A stretch of 64,000 nt of DNA from Cylindrobasidium torrendii FP15055 ss-10 (taxonomy: Eukaryota; Basidiomycota; Agaricomycetes; Agaricales; Physalacriaceae): NCBI GenBank assembly GCA_000934385.1, contig KN880438.1, positions 186,001 to 250,000 on the forward strand, given 5' to 3'. A program made the position numbers and the translations under genes. Below are positions 1 through 10,500 of this stretch, in pieces (the stretch's first letter is position 1; each line of letters opens with the position of its first letter). The notes under the pieces were generated by a model. It saw nothing but the letters and a program-made list of their open reading frames with translations, had not been told where the DNA came from and searched no databases.

Positions 1-70
1 GCACTCGCTGGCCTGCCTTTCGTTGGATCCCATATAGTTCAATCTCTGCGTCGCACTCGAGGCACTCGCG

Positions 71-2564
71 ATGAGCTTCCTGGGATTCATAACATTCGAT
101 GCGGGGCGCGCGCCATTCTGCATAACCATTGGGCGACTGCCAGGGGCGCATGAGCGCGGGGTACGGTCGCCGAGCATGCAGCTCACCAGCAATAAGAGCA
201 CATCCCATCAGGCGCAGACATCTCCCGAAACCGTAGCGTCGCAATGGGAGAGCTCGAGAAAGGCCAGAGAAGACGCGCATGTTCCAGTGTGGCTGGAGAG
301 CGTGCACGAAACACTATGTGCACTCGCGGACTGTGAGGAAGATATGCACGATGCATGCGATGATACCGAGGACTCACCTTACGGCGAACATGAGGTTATG
401 AAGCTTCTCAAGAGGACAGAGAAGCAGCGGGAACTTATAGTGAGTGCATCACCTTTCGTTCTAGCCACTTCCTTCCGGCGTACACTTCCTAGTCTCCGCT
501 ACCCCGGATATTTTATCCTTCAGCATACTGTCTTCGCCCTCAATTCTTACTCATAGCACCTATCCCAGACTCCCAAATTCATCGCGCACATGGCTGAACT
601 ATCGAACGCAAAACCATGGCGGCTCTATCGCGCGGCATGGTGGCCTTCGTTTCGACAAGCAGCTCTCGAATGGAAAGACGATGGCGCTTGGCGCTCACTT
701 GTGCGCGGGGCGCTTGAGGAGATGGAATGCTTAGGACCAGCGTTGTCCATGGACGAATCTCCAAATGATAAACATCCTCAGAGGTTACCGCCTACACCGA
801 CGTCGCAAGGGGGATCATCTGTATCTGGCACGATACCGGACGAGGTCCAGTCCTCGGCGCCTGCACGCTTGTCGAAGTGGCGTGCGCGTCGCACGACGCC
901 CGCGTCCGAAGATCCTGTGACGGCTGCCGCGTCCGCTTCTGCGTCGGCGTCGGCGTCTCTGAAAAGGAAGCGTGTGCAGGAAAGTGACGAATCTGCGCCT
1001 CGTCCCAAGACGGCTCGGACGCCTGCGTCGCGTACGATGCCTGTGAGAACAAGTGCTCGTACATCCGCCTCTTCTGCGAGTGCTGCGACTGCGGCGGAGG
1101 ACAACAACGCACAAAAATCCGCGTCTACTTCTAGCGCCAGTTCGACACCGTTGGTTCGCACAGCGGCAGCGATCAGTGCGCGCATGGCCACATCACGCAT
1201 GGGCAAGACGTGGCCCACGGGCTCGAAGGCTGCGTACTGCCATCAATGTCGGAATAAATCAAACAGACTGTATATGCAGTGCGAAGGGTGTACGAAGTTG
1301 TATTGCTGCAGGTGTCTGGAAACTAGGTTAGTCTGAGTCTCTTTGTATTCTACTGGCTAGCCATTTTTTGTTTTGGGTCCCGCTAGCACTTTCTGACATG
1401 TCTCGTTTTAGATACGAATCCCTTCCTGCGGATATGTTCCCGTTTGTGGGCGGGACGCGTAAGACGTGCCCGTGTTGTGAGAACTGGTGTACATGCGATA
1501 ATTGCTGTCGTCGGCGCGGTGTTGCATACGTAGGTGTTCTCCGCCCACTTGGGCTCAGCGGTGTCAGCAAGGAGACAGAAGCAGGGCGTACAAGTGCTCG
1601 GGGCCGAGCACGCACCAAAGAAGGTCGACGCAGCAAGCAACGTCTGGAACGCCATCATTCGAGGCCGCGTAGGAGCACGTCGCTTTCCAGCCTCTCTGAC
1701 GCGGACGAGGATGGTCGGGAAGGCGATACAGACGAGGAAGAAGAGGAGAAGGACGATGAAGATGGCGAGCCTACTGGTGACACGCCTGCAGAGGGCCAGG
1801 AAGATGAAGACGAGGATGCGCCTGGGCCGATGGATATTGACGAGACGATCATGGAAGACTCTTCCAAAGATGTACCGTCGGGCGATGGTGAGGAACAAGC
1901 AGACAACAGTACTCAGACACCACCCATATCTGCGGACGGTGACGCACGGTCCACTCCAGTCAACGACGAGCGCAGTTCCTCTACACTGGGCTTGGGAACG
2001 GATCCAGCGTCTGCGGGAAACGAGGGCGAACATTGCCCAGAGGGAGATGAGCAGCAGGCACCAGTTGATGAAGGGCAGCAGGCGGGTTCTCTACCTACGC
2101 CAGAGCCGGCGCGCGCCAGTTCGGAAGAAAGTGCACAAAACACCTCGGCAGAGCCAACCGCACAAGAAACCCCTTCCGAAGTTCCAGACATAACGTTGGA
2201 TTCTATGATACTCACGCAGCATCCACCATCGCCCCCGACGACGACGACGGCCTTGTTTATTGAATCGACTCCTGTTTCAGATGCGACGACCCCGCCCAAG
2301 ACAACGAACGCATCTCCTTCCGAGCCTGCGCAGGTCACTCGACAGCACCAGAAGATTGGCGAAGGTCCGTCTTTGTCGCAACGAGGACTTCGCAGTGAGC
2401 CCCTCTCGCCGGTGGGTGCAGCGTCTAGTGATGACGCTGCGAAACAGGTGCCGCCTCGTCGGAAGAAGGGCGGGGTGAAGTCTGGAGTGGCGAACTTCCA
2501 GTTCTCTCAAGTTGATTTTGATGAGTGGTTGTCTAGGCCTGCGCATGAGCAGTGGAAGGTATAG
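71..2564 (+). CDS. CDCA7-like protein with zf-4CXXC_R1 zinc finger
   Basis: Exons 71-439, 569-1326, 1412-2564; about 759 aa. A cysteine-rich domain at about residues 345-430, split by intron 2, carries CHQC, CEGC, CCRC, CPCC and CDNC pairs and ends in RRRGVAYVGVL. This is the layout of the 4CXXC_R1 finger of CDCA7 and of its plant and fungal relatives. The rest is disordered: an Ala/Ser-rich basic stretch before the finger and a Glu/Asp- then Ser/Pro/Thr-rich tail. In vertebrates CDCA7 recruits and activates the remodeller HELLS at nucleosomes; that role here is inferred. A HELLS homologue lies at 46958-50123. The start at 71 is the first in-frame ATG in the window; ATG 176 is an alternative and a further 5' exon cannot be excluded because the window edge is close. 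Family call firm, function inferred. Confidence 0.8.
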
Positions 2565-3767
2565 AGAGGATAGTGTGTGCTTGTTTTTTGCTGTCTGGCA
2601 CTTGTGTTCTTGAAGTGATTGCTGTGATGTATAATATATATGATTGGAAGAACGTGTGCGAATGGTTGGATCATAATGGGATGAGCTCGTCCAGTCTTGC
2701 GAAATCATGGCTTGAAAATCAGCTACCCTGTCGGGGTTGTGCATTGGCCACCTCAGGTTGAACCTCTTCGCAAGTCGAAGCTAGTGAGGTTGAGGTTAGG
2801 CAAATCCAATATTCAATAGCAAGGGCCTGGGAGACGCAAGAACTCGAAGTAGAACAGAGGGTAATAATTAGACAATTTTGTGGACATATAGTAAACGCCA
2901 CTAATGGGTATTGCAGCAGTATTAGAAAGCCTTTGAAAGAGCCCGACACCTCCCAAAAGAAAGGCATCGCTGGCACCCAACAAAGGACTCAGTATAGTAT
3001 ATAACCCATCAGACCCAGACACTCCTCGCTGGCGACACACACCACAATCACTCGAACGAGTGACTGCAATGGCACCGCCAAACGTCCTCGAGACCTGCAA
3101 GCGCGAACAAGCAAGCCATGTAGTTTCTCTGTCGAGCGAGGGAGCCCTGTAGAAAGTCATCGCCTGAGTTTAAGAGGATGCGGCATTTATAAAAATGCGA
3201 GAACTTTCGGTTAGTTTCTATAGAAATAGATCCTGTTCGAGTATGTATCTGAAGAAAATCGGAGGGAAGGGGCGGGGCGGGTTATGTAGTGGGGCGGGGA
3301 TGCGCACGGGCCCTAGTGTGTGTGTTGTGGGTGCATTGGATTGGGGGCGGTGGTGATCGGAGTGGGAAGTCTGAGGCCTGAGGATTGTGTTGGTTGGGAA
3401 GTAACTTATAAGAGGCGTTCATTGTGTCTGTGGAGGCGAGGGGACTCAGGGGAGGGCGCGGATGGCAGACGCTACAGCATGGCTCCTGCGTACGTACGTA
3501 AACCTCTGGCTGTGTACGGGTCCATACATATTATTCGAGGCTTCACGAAAGGAACCTGCATCGAGGTCTTGAGTTGTTGAAGTTGTTCAAGGTCAGAAGC
3601 AAAATAGCGCGGTTTCCCACGCTCCAACTTATGTATGGGCCCTACGCGGTGCCGTGTGTAGCATCACGAGGCCGCCCTTCAATCAATAACTGATCGATCA
3701 CAGTTCACCTTCTCTCCACTGTCCAGCTTTCCCAAATACTACACACAACCACGAACACGAACACGAA
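2565..3767. other. Intergenic region
   Basis: About 1.2 kb between the CDCA7-like gene and NIF3. GC-rich G-runs lie around 3265-3340. A T/A-rich TATA-like stretch is at 3184-3194. No family-matching open frame was found; one weak minus-strand candidate is listed separately. Confidence 0.5.
2813..3160 (-). CDS. Unrecognised small open frame (115 aa)
   Basis: A single-exon frame with a true ATG at 3160 and a TATA-like run about 25-35 bp upstream on the same strand. The product has two moderately hydrophobic stretches and no motif I recognise. It lies tail-to-tail with the CDCA7-like gene. It may be a real small protein, an exon of a longer gene, or chance. Kept only because of the start and TATA arrangement. 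Confidence 0.2.
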   Translation of the reverse strand: MTFYRAPSLDRETTWLACSRLQVSRTFGGAIAVTRSSDCGVCRQRGVSGSDGLYTILSPLLGASDAFLLGGVGLFQRLSNTAAIPISGVYYMSTKLSNYYPLFYFEFLRLPGPCY

Positions 3768-5052
3768 ATGGCCGTCAGTATACCCTTCGTGTCGACGGTA
3801 TGCAAAGCGATGGAGCGCATCGCGCCTCTGCGGCTTGCGGAGACATGGGATAATGTGCGTATTTAGCGCGTATACCATGCTTCGTGTGTGCAAGGTTGAT
3901 TGACGGTGTGCGTAGGTTGGGCTGCTTCTCGGTGCGTTCTCGTCTGCCTCCGTGCTGGGGTTGAGATTTGGGGACTATGTGGTTGACTGACGCGTGGGGA
4001 ATCATTAGAGTCACCATCGCAGAGGCTGAAGGGTGTAAACCGCGTGTTGCTCACCATCGAGTGCGTTCCTCCTTTCCCTGCATTCCCTGCATCCCCATTC
4101 CACATTCCTTGCAAGGGGTATGTTAGGCTGATAGAAGAATAACTCCAGCTTAACAACAGCAGTCATGGACGAAGCCCTCCAACTCCAAACGCCCGTCATC
4201 ATCTCTTACCACCCACCCATCTTCCGCGGCCTCAAATCCTTCACCCTCTCCAACCCTCTCCAAGCCTCCCTCCTCCGCTGTGCCGCGGAAGGCATCTCCG
4301 TGTACGCACCGCACACCGCCGTGGACTCCGTCTGGGGCGGCGTCAACGACTGGCTCGCAGAAGGCATTCTCACGGGGAGCGAGGGCGATATTGGACCGGC
4401 GGTGAAGATGAAGAAGAGTGATGGAGGGGACGGGGAGAGTGAGGGTGCGGAGGGGAGGTTGGTTACGTATGATGATCCGACGAGTCTTGAGGTTGTGGTT
4501 TCGAGGATTAAGAAGAGGTTGGGGATTGTGCAGTGTGCGTGTTCTCTTTTGCTTGCTTTTCCTTTTCCTTTTCTTCATCTTCATCGATGCTGGCATGGCG
4601 TATCTGATATGTTATGCAGTGGAAGTCGCATATGCGCCTAATGCAAAGCGGGACGTCAAGAGCGTCGCGATATGTGCAGGATCAGGCGGCTCCATGCTCG
4701 TCGGTCGCGACGCAGATGTCTACTTTACTGGGGAGATGCAGCACGTACGCTTGCTCTCTTCACCTGCAACCATTACCGTACTCACGAGCTGCGCCTAGCA
4801 CGACGTCCTGGCTTCAGTAGCAGCGGGCAAACACGTCGTCCTCTGTACGTCCCTCTCACCCATCTTATCTCATGCATTGCTTTAATTGGGCTTGGACTGA
4901 CAGGCGGACACACGAATACGGAGCGCGGATACCTCCCGGTGCTCGCGACGCAGCTGATTAACGATCTGAAGGCGAATGCGGGGAGCGAGCATCTGCAGGG
5001 GCTGGAGGTGCTTGTAAGCAAGAAGGATGTGCATCCTTTGACATATGTGTAG
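3768..5052 (+). CDS. NIF3: NIF3/DUF34 family protein (NGG1-interacting factor 3)
   Basis: Exons 3768-3854, 3916-3931, 4009-4060, 4149-4534, 4620-4744, 4799-4844, 4904-5052; 286 aa. It opens with the family N-terminus ending LAETWDN followed by VGLLL, then VLLTIDL, ISYHPPIF (metal-binding His) and YAPHTAVDSVWGGVNDWLAE. The C-terminal half has CAGSGGSML, DVYFTGEMQHHDVL and the final CGHTNTERGYL. These are the conserved His/Glu positions of the NIF3 dinuclear metal site. The family is a widespread putative metal-dependent hydrolase or GTP cyclohydrolase-I-like fold whose substrate is unsettled; yeast Nif3 was found as a partner of the Ngg1/Ada3 coactivator. A Lys/Glu/Gly-rich insert lies near residues 120-145. 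Exon 2 is only 16 nt but is required by the reading frame and by homology. Identity is firm, biochemical role is not. Confidence 0.93.
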
Positions 5053-5437
5053 GGTGTTGTCCGCTGTTTTGCATATCAGTACGATGAGTTGGTCGGCCAT
5101 CATTGAACATTTCATTTGGATATGTATGTCTTGCTTTCAGCTCCATGTTCAGCGGGTTTGCTTCTCTTCGGTACGAGTGGCCCTCTGGCGTTGGGACGGT
5201 CGAGCGCTTAGTGGGCGGTAAGTTCCGCTGTGGATAGTGATGTTTACCGCTGGGACAATGTGCATGTCAACGAAGCTTTACATTGTCGGTGAGAAGAGTT
5301 ATGGTGGCACCGATAAGCTTAGTCACTGTTCACATACTATGGTGCGGCCAACTCATCCAATCCTTTGACTATAAGAGCATCCCCGAGCGCTCTTTTCTGT
5401 TCCAAACGCAACTTGCCCCTCACTCCTCTCTAGTTTC
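5053..5437. other. Intergenic region upstream of metacaspase
   Basis: 385 bp containing the NIF3 3' end and the metacaspase promoter. I see no conserved element beyond pyrimidine-rich stretches near 5400-5430 just before the metacaspase ATG. Confidence 0.4.
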
Positions 5438-7267
5438 ATGTCTATGCCTGAGGATATACGCACGCACGAACAAGGTCCCACTTTCAAAAGAAAAGGACTC
5501 GTGGTGCGCCATCCTCTCTTCACAACATAGAAACCAAAATGGGTTGATGTAAACTCATAGATTGGAATAAACTACAAATCATGGGCCTCCCATCCCGCCC
5601 TTAAAGAGTATGTCCTGCACAGCTGTGTCTCCGACGCACAGAGAGCGAGGGACTTCCTTGTCAGTACGTGTGGGTACGAACCGTGTGATGTTCGGATGTT
5701 AGGGGACAGCCAAGTGACAGACGAGGATAAGGCTGAGGATGAGTATGAGGACTCGGAGGGGGTGAGGGATCATGAGACGCTTCCAACGAGAGACAACATC
5801 GTGAGTACTACCACCAAGTCTGCCCTTCAATTGGGTTGTCACATCGTAATCAAAGTCCTGACTGGTTGCGATGCACTCTAGATCCGCGCAATGGAGTGGC
5901 TCGTCGAAGACGCTCAACATGGGGACAAGTTCTTCCTGCACTACTCTGGCCATGGCGGGCAGGTCAAGGATATGCATGGTGATGAGATCGATGGTATGGA
6001 TGAAGGTGCGTTGGTTCCCTCCACCTTTCACCGTCCAGGCCTTGGGAACTCCAAGGGTGTCGACAAAGCTTTAAGCTTCAAGTTTGGTGGACCAGATGTT
6101 TACTGATCGCGATCCGTTTTGTACTAGTCATTTGGCCTGTGGACGGGACACCCACAGAAGGGCATATCACCGACGATGTGCGTAACCCCGTCCCTTCCAC
6201 CCTTAACCTCCTCTACAAATGATAATGTCGAACTGATGTGCGGTGCTCTCAGACGATGTGGAACGTCCTAGTCTCGCACCTCCCCAGCGGGTGCCAGCTC
6301 ACAGCTATGTTCGACGTAAGTATTATGTTACAGTCTCGATGGCTTCTTTGCTTCGCGCTGACCATGTTCGCTCTTGCAGTGTTGTCATGCCGGGACGATG
6401 CTAGGTGAGCTCTTTGACAGTAATGGCACTTGAAGTAACCAGACGACTAACTCACTCGCTATAGACCTCCCTCTCGTCGTACGTCCCACTCCCACCATGC
6501 CGTACACCGTACATGCATAATAACCTAACGTGCGGCATGTAGTACGACCCCTCGACGGGAAAAATCAAACACAAGAGCAGGCTCATGCACCAGCGCGCGC
6601 TTCGCCCAGCCCTCGCCGACGTCGTACGTTTTTCCTCTCCTCTTACGATCCATCCATCCATCCATCCTACCATCCTTCTACCCCAGTATAATCCAACCCA
6701 TACTGCTTGCTACCTTAGCTCTCATTCTCCGCTGCCTGCCTCCCTTGCAGCGCCAGTATTCAAATACTCACAATCGCCAATCTACACAGGTCTCCTGGGC
6801 AAGCTGCAAAGACTCCGAACTCGCACTCGAACTCTCCGAACTCGCACTCGAACTCTCCGACCTCGCTCTCGAACTCCCCGAACTTCCAACTTGCCCCTCT
6901 CCCACTTCCACTCCCACTCCCTCTCCCTCTCCCACTCCACTGGGCGGCGGCGCAATGACCTCCATATTCTACACCTCCCTCCAAAAAGACCCACACCAAT
7001 CGTACATGGCGCTGTATGCGGATATCCGGCATGCGCTGAGGGGCGCGAGGCAGAGACCTCAGGTATGTTTAACTAACGCCTTCGTTTTAGTTTGGCGCAT
7101 TTGTCTTAGTTTGGCGCCTTTTTCTGAGTTGAACGCCTTTTTCTGAGTTGAACGCCTTTGCCTTTTTTTTGTCTTATTTTGGTTTGTGGGTTGCTGATGC
7201 TGACGCGCATTTGCAGCTGTCGACTGCACTCGAAGTCGTGCTAGACCAGAAGATGCGTATCATTTAG
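5438..7267 (+). CDS. Metacaspase (type I-like caspase fold)
   Basis: Ten exons: 5438-5503, 5561-5800, 5882-6005, 6128-6177, 6253-6315, 6380-6404, 6465-6478, 6543-6623, 6790-7062, 7217-7267; 328 aa. The p20-like region reads IGINYK, then [16 protein letters not shown] with the catalytic His. The catalytic Cys sits in FDCCHAGT, assembled across an exon junction; the family norm is DSCHSG. The small-subunit part has [14 protein letters not shown] and [11 protein letters not shown]. Metacaspases are calcium-dependent Arg/Lys-specific cysteine proteases acting in stress responses and protein-aggregate handling. Oddities: there is almost no N-terminal prodomain (about 20 residues instead of a long Pro/Gln-rich one), an acidic insert lies before the catalytic His, and a tandem SELALEL repeat is inserted in the C-terminal half. 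The exon 1 assignment rests on a 57-nt intron that restores IGINYK. Confidence 0.88.
6817..6879 (+). repeat. 3 x 21-bp in-frame tandem repeat in metacaspase exon 9
   Basis: Two exact copies and one diverged copy of a 21-bp unit encode three [14 protein letters not shown] heptads directly after the conserved SWASCKD motif. The unit keeps frame and would form an amphipathic acidic helix. Confidence 0.85.
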
Positions 7268-7511
7268 TGAGTGGGAAGAAGGAGTCAGCGGCATGTACAT
7301 ACTGGCCTGTGATCACATCCATAGCTTTGATTCTACGAGACCGTATCCATCCTTGTCGTTTCCCAAATCACAAATCACTCTCGTGCCCGTCATGATAAGG
7401 AAAAGAAGGGAAATGGAATATACAATAAATCACATGGAATCGAATCGTAGCCGTACCACTGCATGCAGTCCGTTACTTCAGCTTCAGCTTGACCTACTCT
7501 AAAAATCCAGT

Positions 7512-10500
7512 CTACGCCTGCACCCCAGCAGGAACACACCCCGCATGCCACACCCTCCCCGAACGCTCAATAACCACCTTCTGCTTTTCCACACGCGCTG
7601 TTGCGTTTCCGTCTTGGCTATCCGTCGCAGAATCACCTGGGGATACAGAGCCTAATGCGCCGGACGCGGTGGTAGACTCCACCAACGCGCGCCGACACCC
7701 CCCACACACCGCACCCCCCTTGACGCCTCTTCCTCCTTTGACGAGGATACCACCACCGCTGCTACTACTCTTTTTGGGTTGTGATGTCAGACCTGCGAAG
7801 AGCAGTCAACATCCCCGCTCAAAACCCCAAACGCCAAAACGCGAGAAACAAGAAAAGCACTCACCACCTCCTCCGACACCTACGCCCGCACCACCTCCGA
7901 CACGAACCCCCCACCCCCGCGCAGCCTCCCTCGCCCTAACCACCCCCAACTCGCCCAGATCCCTCTCAAGCAGCCGCTTCCCAATGACGAGCATATCCCC
8001 TTCGGCGCGGTACCCCTCAAGCATCCCGCGCAGGAGTGCAGATATTTCGTCGTATTGCGGTTTGTTTTCGTCGTACTGCGGTTTGTTTTTCGTTGTTGGG
8101 CCTGTGAGGGGGGGGGGGTGTTGGTGTTAGTTTGAACATGGAGGGAGGATAAAGGCTCAAAGAAAAACACACCTGAACTCGACACCGCACCCACCAAGCG
8201 CTTGAACAACCTCGGGAACTCCAACGCTTTCTCCTTCTTCTCCTCCCTCCCACTCCCACTCCCACTTCCATTCTCATTGCCACTGCTCTTGCCGCTGCCA
8301 CCGCCATTCTCATTATTCCTCCGCTCATGATCTGCTTTGACACTCGCACCGGCACCAGCACCAGCACCAGTCGCCGCCCCAACAAGCGCCGCAAACGTCT
8401 CCGCCACAAGCGCCCTCAACGCCCTCACCACCTCCGCACGGGCACCCGCAAGCGCCTGCACGACGGTGATCTGTGCGCGGAGGAGGTGGAACCAGAGTTC
8501 TTCCGCGTCAGCATCTTGAGTTGCGTCTGTTGGGAGTGGTTAGTGGGATAAGGGAGGGATGGAGGGAGGGGTTAGTGAAGGGAAAAAGGGAGAACGCAGG
8601 ATGGGATTCGAGGGAGAACGCAAGGCGGGATAGGCAAAGAACCAAAAACACAAAAAAGCACAAAAACCACGAAAAAACCACAAAACCATAGAAAGGGAAG
8701 AAAGGAAGAAAAAACACGCACCACCCCCAGACCTCCTCACACACACCTCCACACCCCTCCTTCCCACACTCACGATCATCGCCACAGCCGCTCTCCACTC
8801 TTCCTCCTCCTCCCCTTCCTCTCCTGCACCGCCTCCGTAAGATGCGAGACCTCGGCCGCCGTAAGACGAAAGTCCTCGTCTATGCACCGCCCCGTAAGAT
8901 GAGAGACCTCTGCGATGCTCAAACGGCATCCGCCTCCTCCTGGTAGCAGTAGGCGACGGCACATCCCCAAGCGCATCCCCCAACGGATCCCGACTGGACC
9001 CATCCATCTCCCTCGCCGCTCTCCCAAACGCGCTTTCTAGCTCTTCCTCTTCTGCGTGTTCTGTGTGTTCTGTTCGAGAGTAGCTTGTGGCTTGCGACGG
9101 CGCGTCATTAGTTTGTGACGGCGTTGCTTCGGCGTCATGAGCTCGTTCTCGTTCGTCTTCCTGCCCCTCTTCCGCATCAACGACCCTCCCCACCAAAACC
9201 CCAAAACTCTCTTCGAGCCTCCTCAGCGCCTCATGCGGCTCACCCACACGGTCGAGCGCCCACACGAGCGCGTCCCAGACGTCGTGCGACTCGATGAGGG
9301 CGATGGATGCGCGGAGGAAGGATACTTCGCGTGCGGCGAGAGAGGAGGATTTTGTTGTGAATTCTTCGCGTGCGGAGGGAATGGTTTGAATGTTGGGAGA
9401 GGACGGTGCTTGTGTTTCTGCTGTCGTCGTTGAATCTGCCGTGGCTTCTTTGCTCTCAGCTAATCCTAAACAAAACCCATCAACATACTGCTCCACTCAG
9501 GAAGGCAAAGAACCAGCAAAGCAAAGTAAACCAGGGATTCACAAGAACCAGCATGAAAATAAGAAAAACAGAGAGAAAGACGCACCACAACCCAAAAGCC
9601 CTTCAAGAACACGCACGACCTCGCCCGGACCGTACACACACTGCAGGTCCACATACATCTTTTTCAGCTCTTCTTCTTCTTCCTCTCCTTCCGCTTCTCC
9701 TTCCGCTTCTTCCCCTCTACGACTTGCGGCTGCAGAAGGAGAAGCATATAGGCATCGCAGATACTCCCATTTCTCCCTCTCCTTCTGCCATACATCTTCA
9801 CTGTCACCCTCTGCACCGTCGTTCTGATCAGCGTCGGCATCTTCTTTCTCGTCGTTTGCGCCAGCGCCATCACCGCCGTTCGCATCATCCCCTTTGCCAT
9901 GAATGCTGGAGCTACCCAAAGCCTCCAAAGCCAACACATGCATCCCCGTCCCCCCTCCACCTCCACCACCTCCCCACCGCTCCAAAAACCTAACCACGTC
10001 CCTCTTCTCCGCAACACGTACAAGCGCCGGGATATACGTGCGCAAGACCTCTTTAGCTTCGTTTGGTAGTCCTGCTTTAGCTTCGTTTGGCAAAGCTGCT
10101 TTGTTTGTCGTCTTGCCATTGGTGCCGATTTTACCTTTCGCTTTCGACTTGGTGCGCCGAGCGACATCGAGGAGAATATCATCAAGCGCGGCAAGCGGGT
10201 TACCTCCCTCCTCCTCCTCTTCCTCCCCGCGCGTAGTACTGGTTGCTCTTCCTCCCGTCCTCCCTCCTTTCGGTATTGCAGCTGTCGCCACGCTGACACT
10301 CCTACTCTTCCCCTTCACCCTTGCCGCCTCCGCCGCCGCCGCAACACCCCTCCTATCTGCTGCAACGACCTCCTCACACCCCGCCCTCACAACCTCCGCC
10401 CACCTCCCATCCACCAACGCCCACCTCCTCAGGATCCTCCAAAACCCGGCCCGCTCGAACGCGGGCCGGAGCGCATCGAGGGCGTCGTGGGGGGTGTGGT

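Noticed and set aside
7489..8130. 213-codon plus-strand Pro/Thr-rich frame
   Set aside because: Antisense to VPS8 exons 10-12 and intervening introns, which are supported by conserved EELWFHLL and zinc-site sequence.
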